Source of the DNA: Pontederia crassipes
Taxonomy: Eukaryota > Streptophyta > Magnoliopsida > Commelinales > Pontederiaceae
Reading direction: 5' to 3'
Assembly: GCA_030549335.1 (NCBI GenBank)
Contig: CM060197.1
Coordinates: forward strand, 45,039,654 to 45,103,653
DNA: 64,000 bases
Below, in pieces: positions 48,669 to 59,389 of the stretch; the first letter of the stretch is position 1, and each line of letters starts with the position of its first letter. A program made the translations under genes and the position numbers. Under the pieces are notes generated by a model. The model was given only the letters and a program-made list of their open reading frames with translations, ran no database searches and was not told where the DNA came from.

Positions 48669-49488
48669 TGGAAGGAGCTCAATTCAGGCAGCTGGTAATC
48701 AAGTTCTTTGAGTATTTTGGTGGTCCTGATGGTTGTGTTCAGAAAGAGAGGTATAATTGCTTCTTGAGTTGTTAACGAAGAACATTATAGGCTCCATTTG
48801 GATTGAGCTGAAGATGAAAGGGCTGTGAAGATTTTTGCTGCCTCCCCTGTTGAGCACTAGCCCTCATTTCTTTCTTCCGATGTAAATTCTAGGTGGAGAA
48901 TGAATCCATATTGAATGTGAGCACAACATTAATTGCATTTCCTCTTAGTTCGCATCACTTACTAGTTTGTCTCTATGCTAATGAGTTTGTGATGCTGTTC
49001 ATGATTAGCTAGATGTATTTATCCAAGGGTTCTGGTGATTTTTGTGTGCATTCTTTCTTGTAGTCCACATGACGATGGCCAAGAACTTCTTGTGTTCAAT
49101 TATCTCTTATTATTGCTCACATAGCACCATCCAACTTCTGATGCATTTGTAGATCCTTCTGAATTCTAAGTTTCCGTTCTAAACTTTCTGAATCAGAGTT
49201 CGTCTTTTCAGACATTCATCAAAGTTGTAACTGTTCAGTGCCCATGAGGGTAACTGGTGTTATGCACCTGCAAACGCAGTTAGAACTTGTATAATATATG
49301 CTAAATTACTAATAGCATATGGTAATAGTATGTACTATATAGGATCATATGGGGTAATGTAGTATTTTCCTTCTAGAAGTTGATCACCTCTCCTTGGTAA
49401 TGGCAATCAATCTATTCTTATGATTTATCACATTATCGCTTTCTTTCACTAGTCATTTCTATGAGTCTTGAAAATTCTACTATGTAGA

Positions 49489-49521
49489 TTTTTTTTTTTT
49501 TTTTTGGGGGGGGGGGGGGGG
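49489..49521. repeat. T17-G16 homopolymer junction
   Basis: Seventeen T followed directly by sixteen G, a likely quadruplex-forming and assembly-error-prone tract. Confidence 0.9.
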
Positions 49522-49879
49522 TTGTTATAAGGATCAATTCGGTTCAAGTCATTAGGGGGAAGAGAAAAAGGGGAAGATAAAAGATGAAAAGGGAAAGAAG
49601 GAGAATAATTAAATTTGCAAAGAATTTCTATAACAGTACCATGATTAAATGGTCAAATTTGGGTTATGTAAATTTAAAAGTTCCTATAAAATATAATATT
49701 GAAAAAATTGATGTGTCATGCAACTTTTTGTTGAATTTTAAATTTATGATTATGCTAGCATTTGTGATTGTACACGTCATTATCTTAATGTATTCCAAGT
49801 CATTATCTTAATGTATTCCATCACTTACAGAATTCAAATATAGTGAAGATAATTCTCTTATGAGGGTTTTATACTCATG

Positions 49880-49880
49880 A

Positions 49881-49944
<64 letters not shown>

Positions 49945-49946
49945 TA
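49880..49946. repeat. (AAT)n microsatellite
   Basis: About 22 perfect units. Confidence 0.96.
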
Positions 49947-50607
49947 TTTAAAAGGAATGAACATAAAATTCATAATAGAATAAATCATATATAAAGAATA
50001 AACAATAATCAATATACGTAGAATCAATGCAATATGTCTATTCGAGTAATAAATGATAACAATGGACAACAATTAATATCAATAGAATCAATGCGACAAC
50101 TTGGACTTGAATAATTAATAGGATACTCTTCTTTAGATTGACAATATGATGTTTTAGATCAATGGCAATATTAACAATGCAATACCTTGATTTAATTTTT
50201 ATTACGATTCAATGCATTATATTATGTATTTTTAATTTAATATTTTGATTGGAAGCATCTTTTAGTGCTTTCTATCTTATGTTTGTTGTCTTAGGAAAAA
50301 CTTTTAATTAAATTAGGATGTAACAAAGTACATTCATATACAATAATGAATGGTGCAAGTGTCTTTTTTTAAGGATTAACCCTTTTAACAGAACCTTTTC
50401 CATTATGTAGCCAGAAATTCTTGTATAACAAAAGTAATGCCAAAAAAATATAGTTTCACTACTTCCTCAACTATAGCACATGCTCATCCAATACAATAAA
50501 ATATAATTCTCCATTACCATGAGTACATTTGACATCCAAGTGTCAGTTTATGATCTTTGAAATGTTCAATGGTGTTGAACAATAAAAGAATTACAACAAT
50601 CCAACTA

Positions 50608-51560
50608 TGAAGGAATTGGTAATGAATAAACAGGGGTATTATCGGAATACCTCGCAGCGGAAGAACGGATCGTTGGAAGCTTTTCTATGTTGTTTCAAAC
50701 TCGTTGTCGAGACTTAGATCACGTACGGAAAGAAGCCATATGTTTCACAATCCAAGAACTTCGAACACGTTGAAATCACGACAACCTTGCGGCGTAAATG
50801 TCGGAAGTCAGCACACTCAAGAAGAAGTCTGATCTCCTATTTATAGTGCATGTAGGAGTGCAGTTCCATAACTACAGTTATATGCAGTTTCCTATAACTG
50901 CTATACGCACAAAAGCTCAATTATGGGCGTATGTCCAACATTCTCCCACTCGCACATAATGGGGCATTACCCATAGAAGATTCCAGTAAGTGTCCATTAT
51001 GGTAAATGGATCGTGCGATCCACGAGTACATCCACAACTTACGAAGAACTATGACCTGTTAGAGATACATAGTCACTCGACCAGTTGAGAGTCTATACTA
51101 TGATATGTTAAGAATACATAGTCACTCGACCACTTGGGAGTCTATACTATGACCTGTTAGGAATACATAATTGCTCGATCAATTTGAGAGCTAAAATTAT
51201 GACCACATAACTTCTCAATCAACGTGTGAGCGCATGCTATATCTTCTCAACATTATATAGCTGCTCAACTACCATGTGAGCTAATACTATGATTTATCAA
51301 TAATACATAGTCGCTCAAGCATCTATGTTACTCGCTTTGCCTTAGAAACACCTTGCTTGCACACTCCAAACGACACACGTCTTATCATGCATGATTTCGA
51401 TTGATTCGTATTTGTATGCTTACGTATTTGGCCAATTGCATCACAAATACCATGCAACACCAGTGAATCTTCCTCTTGTCCTCATATTTCTTAGTTCTAA
51501 GTCAGCTGCTTTCCTAGTCGTGGCAACACTAACACATTACTTTGAAATATAGTCAAGAGT
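50608..51560 (-). mobile_element. LTR retrotransposon fragment: one LTR plus adjoining internal DNA
   Basis: Read on the minus strand, a purine tract GCGAGTGGGAGAA (complement of 50941-50953) abuts TGTTGGACATACG, a typical PPT/LTR junction of plant copia elements. The LTR would run left to about 50608, an edge that is only approximate. Internal DNA (50954-51560) carries a tandem repeat but no pol coding. The other LTR and the body are missing, so it is an old truncated copy. Confidence 0.55.
51053..51332 (+). repeat. ~49-bp tandem repeat, about six units
   Basis: Units of the form GACCTGTTAGRAATACATAG-TCACTCGACCA-TTGAGAGTCTATACTAT are regular for the first three copies and decay toward the right. 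The array lies in the untranslated internal part of the LTR-element fragment. Confidence 0.85.
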
Positions 51561-51680
51561 CTAAGTTTGAGTACCTCGCGGGAGAGACTTGTCGTCCGGT
51601 CAGGAGCGGCTCGCTGGCAAGGAGAGGGAGAGGGGGAGAGAGAGGAGAGGGAAAAAAATAGAGAGTGGGATAGGGGAAAG

Positions 51681-51682
<2 letters not shown>

Positions 51683-51725
<43 letters not shown>
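51683..51725. repeat. (TA)n run
   Basis: About 20 TA units at the left border of the MITE. Confidence 0.95.
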
Positions 51726-51727
<2 letters not shown>

Positions 51728-52073
51728 AAAAATGAGCGTGTGAAGCACTTTTCGTGTGAAGCGCATGTGAAGCGGCCTTAGACATATTTTTTCACTTTTT
51801 TTGATATCTTTCTTTACTAATAGCTTAAATAATCATTCATGATAACAAATAATAGTTTTTTAAGAGTAGAAGTTATATAAATGCTTATATCCATTGTGAC
51901 GGATAATAAAGTGCAGAAGTTCGTCAAAATTAAAAAATGATGAAAAAATATTGTTAATGATTTGAATCATATATTTGTTATCTTCAGTGACCCCTTAAGC
52001 TATCAATGAAGAAAAATATCGAAAAAAATAAACATAAGTATGTCTAAAACCGCTTCACACGCTCATTAAACCC
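51726..52073. mobile_element. 348-bp MITE with ATGAGCGTGTGAAGC inverted arms
   Basis: The left arm has ATGAGCGTGTGAAGC, a further GTGTGAAGCG duplication, and TTAGACATA...TTTTTTTGATAT. The right arm is the complement: ATCGAAAAAAATA, TATGTCTAAAACC, GCTTCACACGCTCAT. The flanks are (TA)n, consistent with a TA or TATA target. It is inserted in the truncated CACTA element. Confidence 0.75.
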
Positions 52074-52725
52074 ATATATATGTGTGTGTGTGGAAAGATG
52101 AGAAAGCGGGAAAAAAGGAGCGGGATAGTGAAATTTTAATAACCGATGGCTATGACCGTCGGAAACTTATCATATATATTATTTTTAAAGTTACCACCAT
52201 CTATGACCGTAAAAAATTATTTAATTATAAAAATAAAATATTATACTTAGTTATATATAATATTTATTTTTTATTTTACTGACCGTTTGAACTGTCACTA
52301 ATTATTACCGACGGTCGGAATCGTAGAAAATTACGACGGTTCGGACTGTCGCTAATTATATTAATAAAATACTCCTTATATTATATTACTTTTCATTTAT
52401 CGATGGTCGGAACCATCAGAAATTATGACGGTTTAAACTGTCGCTAATTATATTAATAAAATACTCCTTATATTATATTATTTTACATTTACCGATGGTT
52501 TGGACCGTCGAAAATTGCGACGGATAGATATCGATCAGAAATTTCAACGTTTTTAATTGTCAAAAAATAAAATAATAATAATATAATAAATTACATAATT
52601 TATTATTTTTATTTTTGATGGTTGTGGCCGTCGAAAATTCCGACAGATCGCTATCCATCGCAAATTGCTGCGAATTTCTATCCATCGGAAACTGCCCGTC
52701 GGAAAATTTCAATTTTCTTATAGTG

Positions 52726-54593
52726 TCCCATCTTCTTTTTTTTGCATCGGTTGTTACATAATAACATCAATTAATTATGTGTATCTTAATTTATCTAGTC
52801 AACTATGCGTGTTTATAGTTCATGATTTGAGAGCTCTTTCTTGCATATGGAAAAACTAAGACTGGAATTAAAGCCTTATTCCTAAAATAGCCGAACAGTT
52901 GTAAACAAATACTTGGTCCAACATGTATTTTAGATCAGGTCCAACATGTATTTTTAAAATGAACAGTTGTAAACAAATACTTGGTCCAACAACGTCGTTT
53001 AGCTATTCTTTTTAAAATGGACGAATAAGTAACTTGGCATCTTTTGTAATTGAAAAAGAAATTATCATTCAACCTTATTATCATATGTATAGACTAAGAG
53101 GTATGCTGAGTTTATCATTAAACCTTATTACATACAAATTACGTTTTCCACTAAAGAAATATTACCAACAAAAAATTCGTTCACGAAAAAAAAATCATTA
53201 ATTTCATATAAAATAGTTTATGTAGTTTATAACATTTTTCTGGTTTGTATATAGAGTTTTATAAAATATAAATATAATTCATAAAACATTTATGTTTCTT
53301 TTTCATATCATATATTATCCAAGAATTATCTTTGTTTGATAATGCCTTGAATTCTATTTAATTAAAAACTTATATGTTCCTCAATTATAGTCAATATACT
53401 TTACAATTAAATTTTTTTTTCTCACCACCGGAGTCTGTGTAATAAAGTTTTTAGGTTTATTCTATTTGTAATTCGTAATTGATTTAATTTCATATATAGT
53501 TATATCTGTCCTAATTTTTTAAATTATGGAGTTTTGTTCAAAGTGAAATTTCTGTAACCTATAAAGAGAGTGTTATATAAATTCTTCAAGACTTATAGAT
53601 AGTATCAAAACCTGAAGAAGTGTAATCATCTTCTATTTTTAAGAAAATAAAAAATAAAAAAAATTATATTATATTAAATAAATATGAAATTTTAAGAATT
53701 ACAAAATATAATTAACGCTTCAAAGTAAATAAAAATGGTGTAAGAAATGAAAAAAAGAAGTAAATGAAAAGTATTAAAAAAAAGATGAATTAAATTTAGT
53801 TTTGGAGTTCTAGTTCTACTAGAATTTATTTTCTATGAATCTCACTTCATATAAATAGGATCATAAAAACCTCTCTTTCTCTTCCTAGCTCCTTTTTTTT
53901 CTTCATGTGACACCAAGATGTGACTGAGAAATTAATTGGCTCTAGTCAAATTCAATCCTTGAGGATAATTAAAAGAGTCGTTAATGGGTTAATAAAATTA
54001 ATGGCCTAAGAAAAAAACTTAATCGATTTGACAAACTTATCCAGTCTGGAGAAAAAAATGGTAAGAATAAGTTTCAATTTAGGAGCCTGATTATACTTTT
54101 ACATAGACGTATTTAAACAAAATATAACTAAGCTAATTATTTTATATTATTAATTTAATAGTTTAAGGCTCTATCTTTTCACATTATGAAGCCCTATTTT
54201 CTGTATTCAAAGTGTCATGTTTACTTTTATATTTTAATACCATGTTACATCTATTTATATTAAATTTTATTTTCTTTATATCAAATTATAAAAATGACAC
54301 AAGAAAATTATTGTCACCATGAATAATTTTAGGCCGGTTTTAGTGTCACGAAAACTGGCCTAAAATTATTTAATTTAAAGAGTTCATTAAAATATATGAA
54401 AGAATAATCAAAATCTAATCAAATTGCTGATTAATTTCGCACCAAATGGTTAGTTTGTAGACCGAATTTTCAGAAGAGTTTAAGATCAAATTATACTTAA
54501 CAATGTTTGCTACACGCAAAAGAAATTGAATAACCAAACCAAATAACAAATGTGATATTAAGGAATGGGGCACCAAATTTATTAAGAAATAAA

Positions 54594-54653
<60 letters not shown>

Positions 54654-55307
54654 GTGGTTGCAAAAAGCAAACACAAATCAAGAGTGAAAGTGGTTCACCT
54701 TGGATCGATTTTTTGATAAAAAAATTATTTATTAATTTTTCAGATTGGTTTTCTAAATTATAAATCTTAAAATCATTTGTAAAAAAGAAAACAAATCACT
54801 CTTTAACGGGTCAAATTTTTTGAATGATTTCTTTTGGACCCCTATTTTAGGAAAATTACATTTTAAAAAATATATAATAAATTAATATTAATATATTTAA
54901 TTTTATAACTAAATATAGGATATAATATTAGAATTATTAAATTAGAGTCTCATAAGGTGATAGGAAGATATTAAACTATATAAAAAACTATTATACCAAT
55001 AATAAAGATATAATTACTTATAAATTAATTAATTAGAGTCCCTGAGATTTTTTTCTTTGGGACTTAATTTAAGCGGATCAATTTTTCTCCATTAAAAATC
55101 GTCCTAAATCATGTTCCATCTCTTACATGAATATGTTCCAGCTATAGATGATCGCTCGAAAATTAACATGGATGATAAAAATAATGATAATTTCCACACA
55201 CACACACGAAGAAAGAAACATATGATCATTTGTTATTCGGAGGTCATGTCTTGCACTGCACGTATTGGAACCCTAACTATGGAAAGAAGAAAGAAACCAC
55301 ATTAATC
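52726..55307. other. AT-rich intergenic DNA
   Basis: No gene was recognised. There is a short direct repeat (GAACAGTTGTAAACAAATAC at 52893 and 52962) and a long (TA)n run at 54594-54650. Confidence 0.5.
54594..54650. repeat. (TA)n microsatellite
   Basis: About 27 TA units ending at CACGTG. Confidence 0.95.
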
Positions 55308-55781
55308 TCACGACTGATCCCAAGGACCTCTGTACACCCATTTATCTTCCCATTGGTTGAAGAAGTAGATGGCATCTTTCCGCGCGCTGATCCCGCACCG
55401 GTCTTCGCACTTGTCGTCGTCGTGCTTGGAGTAGTAGGCGTTGAAGGATCCTTTTGTGTAGGGGCCTCCGGGGACGTCCTGCCAGTACGCGAAGCACCAG
55501 TACAACGTGAAGCCCCAGAAGAACCTCGACTGGAACTTCCAGGAGAAGGACTCCCGGAAGTTGAGGATCTTCTCGCCAATATCGTCGTCTTTGGATCGAC
55601 AATGGATGGTCAGGGGCACTCCCTCGGCGAGATCATTGAACACTGTGACGTGCCTCTCTGGGTACCAGTGACCTGCTTCGCCATGGATGATGAAGAAGGG
55701 AGAGATCAGGAGGAGTATGATGGTGAAGGTGGTGGACATGCTGCTGCTCCTGCTGCTGCAAGTCATTTTTTTGTTTATCAT
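55308..55781 (-). CDS. S-protein homologue (plant self-incompatibility S1 family), secreted, intronless
   Basis: Small cysteine-containing secreted proteins related to the Papaver self-incompatibility pistil determinant; most family members (SPH) have unknown roles. The 157-residue frame has a hydrophobic signal segment (STTFTIILLLISPFFIIHG, residues 16-34), then the family pattern HVTVFNDL, PLTIHC.SKDDDIGE, a WKF.SRFFWGFTLYWCF block and DDDKCEDRCG. The four conserved cysteines are at 61, 96, 125 and 129. Methionines at 1, 6 and 15 are all possible starts; 15 gives the most typical signal peptide. Mature length of about 120 fits the family. No intron is needed, as usual for SPH genes. It stands alone, with no second SPH gene nearby in the window. 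It looks intact. Confidence 0.93.
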   Translation of the reverse strand: MINKKMTCSSRSSSMSTTFTIILLLISPFFIIHGEAGHWYPERHVTVFNDLAEGVPLTIHCRSKDDDIGEKILNFRESFSWKFQSRFFWGFTLYWCFAYWQDVPGGPYTKGSFNAYYSKHDDDKCEDRCGISARKDAIYFFNQWEDKWVYRGPWDQS

Positions 55782-56354
55782 TCTAAATATTTTCTCTAGA
55801 AACTTGTGTTAAAATATCTCATATAGTATCATATATATATAGATAAATATATATACATATAGATAGATATATATATATACACAGGGTCATGCATGCAACC
55901 TGAGTCCAGGCATTGGACCTGTACTCATTTACAGCTCTCTAATAATCAATAATGTGCTATTTATTATTGACGTTGAATCAGTGAATTAATGTACGCTTAT
56001 CGTAATTGATTTACTATAATAAGTACTACTAATTAATTGCACGCAATTAATTAATGTGAATTTTTATGTTTTATTCTTTCTCATTAATGCAAATAATAAT
56101 TGAATCCAAGGATATATCTACATATTTATAATACAAACACATTCACTATCTCTTTGATATCTCTCATCGTTAATTTCATTTCTTGTGGATCATCCTTTGA
56201 TCAATTGTCCTTATTCTCAGTAAGAGTTCTTTAAAAGGAAGCTTAATTTCTTCCTTTCTTTTTTAATTCCATTATCTTTGTAATAGTGTTATATTGTTCC
56301 GATGAGATGGTTTGAATAAGAGCATCATCTTGCATATTCACTATAATACCATTC
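55782..56354. other. SPH gene upstream region
   Basis: Upstream of the minus-strand SPH gene lies a TATA-rich stretch (55825-55880) that could supply a TATA box, but which one is used cannot be told. No other feature was recognised. Confidence 0.4.
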
Positions 56355-57234
56355 TGTAACGCCCGAGATTCCCTCGGGATTAAAAGAAAATTGTTGAAAT
56401 AAACTTCATTATAAGCCAAAGATGAATAATAAGATAATGAAAAAGATATAGCATATTAACAATGAAATCTCCTTATGATGATTGTTGGTTTTTGCCATTC
56501 TTACGATGATCTTTTCATGATCTCTTGATCAGTTATTAATATGCTCCCATAAAGATTATTCATTTCATGATTATATATATTCATACGATAATTTTTCACA
56601 ATTCTTTATATGATGAGGACCTCGTAATCATAATGATCGGCTTTTGCTTCCTTTACGATGATTTATCATGATCTATGAATTTCTTATGATCTCAGTGATC
56701 TCCTATTCATGTGATACATTACAAGAATCTTTTTATTCAAATCATGATGATGCCCATTTTCTTTCTATATGATGATGATGTCTATTTCCTATCTATATGA
56801 TGATCTTATTCTTACGATTCATGTCTAGTATCATGATGTTATGATTGTTTTTACCTTACTTCCATATTGAGTTGCAAAACTCATAAGGAGGTTTCTCCCC
56901 TTCATGTTCTTAAATGTAGGACCAGATCTTAATGATGAAGGTGGCCAACGGTGACAGATCGAACTCGTAGGTGGCTATACATGGGTATCTTGAGTCTGTT
57001 AGTTTGATGTACTAGCTTTTTTTTGGACTCACAGAAGTTCTTTATCAGTCTTCTGCATATTATGATGCCACACTCTTTTATTATTTAATGATAATTAGTC
57101 TTCCGCTTTTATCAATGTTGAGTTGACCAATCAAAGTTTTCTTTTTGGTCAATATGATGTACACGTCAGGATGAACCGTAGCGTCTTCAAAGCGTATTCT
57201 ACCACGTGACGGAATGCGATTTGGGGGCGTTACA
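56355..57234 (+). mobile_element. Solo LTR, Ty3/gypsy type, 0.88 kb
   Basis: Begins TGTAACGCCC and ends GATTTGGGGGCGTTACA, the same 3' terminus as the gypsy element at 19538-27558 read in reverse, including a preceding CACGTG-like element. There is no internal retrotransposon sequence on either side. Flanking 5-mers (CATTC and ATTTT) do not form a clean duplication, so it is old or formed between two insertions. Confidence 0.75.
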
Positions 57235-57343
57235 ATTTTCACCAAGTTATGTTGCATCTCAAAAAAAAATTGAAACAAATATTTATCAATATTTTTTTAT
57301 CATTTATAATATCATTCTTAACAAACGTATATCATTGCCGCCA

Positions 57344-57366
57344 CCCCCCCCCCCCCCCCCCCCCCC
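57344..57366. repeat. C23 homopolymer
   Basis: Twenty-three C in a row in otherwise AT-rich DNA. Confidence 0.95.
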
Positions 57367-57437
57367 GACTTTCTTGGCTGGCTCTATTACTTGTAACGTG
57401 TATTAGTGATCAGTCGATTTAAACTAATTTATCATAC

Positions 57438-57842
57438 GGTCAATTCATTATATCTCCCCTAAACTATATATAGCGATTTTCGCGTTTGTCCCTAATTTAT
57501 GAATTTACCATGTAGCGTCCCCTAAACTTGTCACGACTTTCACTTTAATACCTCCATCATATTCTATTAATTTTTTCATTATTTATTATTTTTTATTTAT
57601 TAAATAGCTAAATTGCCCTTGAGATTGCCTCTTTAGTGGATATTTATTTCAAGTCATAAGATAACAATTTAGTGATTTAATAAATAAAAAAATCAAAGTT
57701 AATGAAAAAGTTATTAGAACATGACATATGGACTAAAGTAAAAAATAGCAGCATAGTTTAGGAAGGCGCTACGATAAGTTCATATGTTAAGGACAGTCGT
57801 GAAAAATTGCTATGGTTCAAAGAAGGGTTAAGGAATTAACCC
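57438..57842. mobile_element. Long-TIR non-autonomous element, ~0.4 kb
   Basis: The left arm (GGTCAATTC, TCCCCTAAACTATATATAG, TTTATGAATTTACC, GTAGCGTCCCCTAAAC, then TAATGAAAAA-type text) is mirrored by the right arm in complement (GGTTAATTCC, TTTGAACCATAGCAA, CATATGAACTTATCG, GTAGCGCCTTCCTAAAC). The arms are about 180 bases and resemble those of the Pack-MULE at 61165-62567. No clean 9-bp target duplication was seen. Confidence 0.6.
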
Positions 57843-58316
57843 TTTATTCTATTAATCGCGAAAACACAAAATCGATTCTCAAATTTAAAGTAAAAATCAA
57901 TAACACTTGAATCACAATCACACTAGAATGAGAAATGGATGAAAGGTTACAAGCATAAGAACAAGTTTGTTAGACAAAGTTCAACCACAACTTGACATAT
58001 ATTCTTACTTGAACTTCTTAAACTTGAGATCATGAGATATTCCATTGACACCCTTTATAGGTAAGAAATTATTTACACTATTTTTTTCTTTAATTTGAGA
58101 CATAAGACAATCTCTCCTCCTTGAAAGTTTCAATTTGAGTCTTTTCTCCAATAAAAAGATAAGGATCAATCTTTTATCACTCAATAGTTCGATCACCTAT
58201 TGCCATAATGCTATAGCATTCTCCCATTCTCTATTTACAAATGTGACTTCTTGTATGCAAATGAGTGTTTGCCTTTCTTCTTCTCATAATTATTGACATC
58301 TTCGGTGTATATTTAT
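57843..58316 (-). other. Spacer, possibly an LTR relic
   Basis: At 58218/58219 a CA end is followed by TTCTCCCATTCTC, which reads on the minus strand as a purine tract then TGCTATAGC, the layout of a PPT/LTR junction. The rest would be LTR leftward to about 57850. No second LTR or coding was seen, so this is only a suggestion. Confidence 0.3.
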
Positions 58317-59389
58317 AAATTTCACTAAATATCCTCTAACTTTACACGTTTTTCCAACTCTATCATTAAACTTTCCTTCAATTATTAACTAGTTTCACCA
58401 ATTACTCTTTTCACTGGGTGTAAGCAGTTTACTGGTTATTTTGCTTACGTGACAATCATTCAAAAATTAAATAAACACAAAACAATAAAATAAAGTTAAA
58501 ATAATAATGTAATAATTAAAAATAAAAAAGGTCACTAAAAGTTCCTAACCTATGGCCCTTCTTCCGGCCACCAGCGACCTCGCCGGCAAGGAAGGCACCG
58601 ACGGTGCCCCCTTTCCCTATGGCTGGTGAGCAGCTATCCATCACCCCCTTAATGTCGAAACTCACCGAGCAGCCTCCCCTCTCTCCTCGGGTAGCCTTCG
58701 CGACATCCACCAGCTCCTTCAGCCGTTTGGAAAGCACCTCCTCGTCGAGTATCCCTACCCGCATCGCCACTCGCCCGGCCCTAGCTGCTTCAGCGAGCAC
58801 TTCGCCGGCCAGCCATGCCCCACATCCACACCCCCCCTAACTCCTTCGGTGAGAACCCCTGCACACGACCCCAATGGCCGGCTTGCAGCCACCCACTCCT
58901 GACCCCAACCGCCGGCCTGCAGCAGCTGCCCGCTCGCGACCCAACCATGCATCGGCCTGCAACAACCACCCGCTTGCGACCCCCGGGCCTATCGATGACA
59001 AGCCTTCGTGACCGCACCCCTCCACCACCTCTGTCGGCGAGCAACCTTCATGATCACTCCCTGCTCGCGACCCCATCCGTCGGCCTGATAGACCCCAGCC
59101 CTTCGCCGAGCACCCCCATGGTCTGGTGCCTCCCTTGCTAGCGAGGTCGTTGGTGATCGGTGAGAGGAGGGTGCAACACTCCCTTCTCTATTTTTTAATT
59201 TTAAATTATTATATTATGATTTTAATATCTTATATTTATTTTATTTTTAATAGTTTCCACGTAAGCAAATGACCGATGAACTGCCTCATCCGGTGAAAAG
59301 GGTACTTGATGAAATAACTTAATAGTTGGAGGGTAGTCTTGTTATAAAATAAAGTTGGAGGACAATGTTGAAGGCATTTAGTGAAATTT
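58317..59389. mobile_element. Long-TIR MULE-like element with GC-rich cargo
   Basis: Terminal arms of about 130 bases are mutual complements: AAATTTCACTAAAT, CCAACTCTATCATTAA, ACTCTTTTCACTGGGTG, TTATTTTGCTTACGTG on the left against AAATTTCACTAAATGCC, CCAACTATTAAG, ACCCTTTTCACCGGATG, TCATTTGCTTACGTGG on the right. Between AT-rich arms sits a sharply GC-rich block (about 58552-59195). A minus-strand frame there (58516-58800) reads EEVLSKRLKELVDVAKATRG, which looks like captured host coding sequence I cannot name. The remainder has GACCCC/CGGCCTGCAGC repeats. No clean target duplication was seen. Confidence 0.6.

Larger units (their letters stand above)
48669..50607. other. 3' flank of the X8 gene and intergenic DNA
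   Basis: The 3' UTR probably occupies the first ~250 bases. The rest contains a T17G16 tract (49489-49521) and an (AAT)n array (49880-49946). No gene was recognised. Confidence 0.5.
51580..52725. mobile_element. 5'-truncated CACTA element with a MITE inside
   Basis: The right terminus TTTTCTTATAGTG (52713-52725) is one base different from the perfect CACTA end at 18901-18913. Upstream it has the same CCGACGGTC/GACCGTCG subterminal repeats and the same GA-rich block (51610-51680) as the CACTA element at 17469-18913, so both are one family. No left CACTAC terminus was found; homology begins at about 51580 next to the LTR-element fragment. A (TA)n run and a MITE split it. Confidence 0.8.

Noticed and set aside
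55230-55799. 189-residue plus-strand frame opposite the SPH gene
   Set aside because: Antisense shadow of the SPH coding sequence; no domain was recognised and the composition mirrors the minus-strand codons.
58815-59141. Pro/Ala-rich plus-strand frame in the GC-rich cargo
   Set aside because: Overlapping long frames on both strands are expected in GC-rich tandem DNA; no protein family was recognised.
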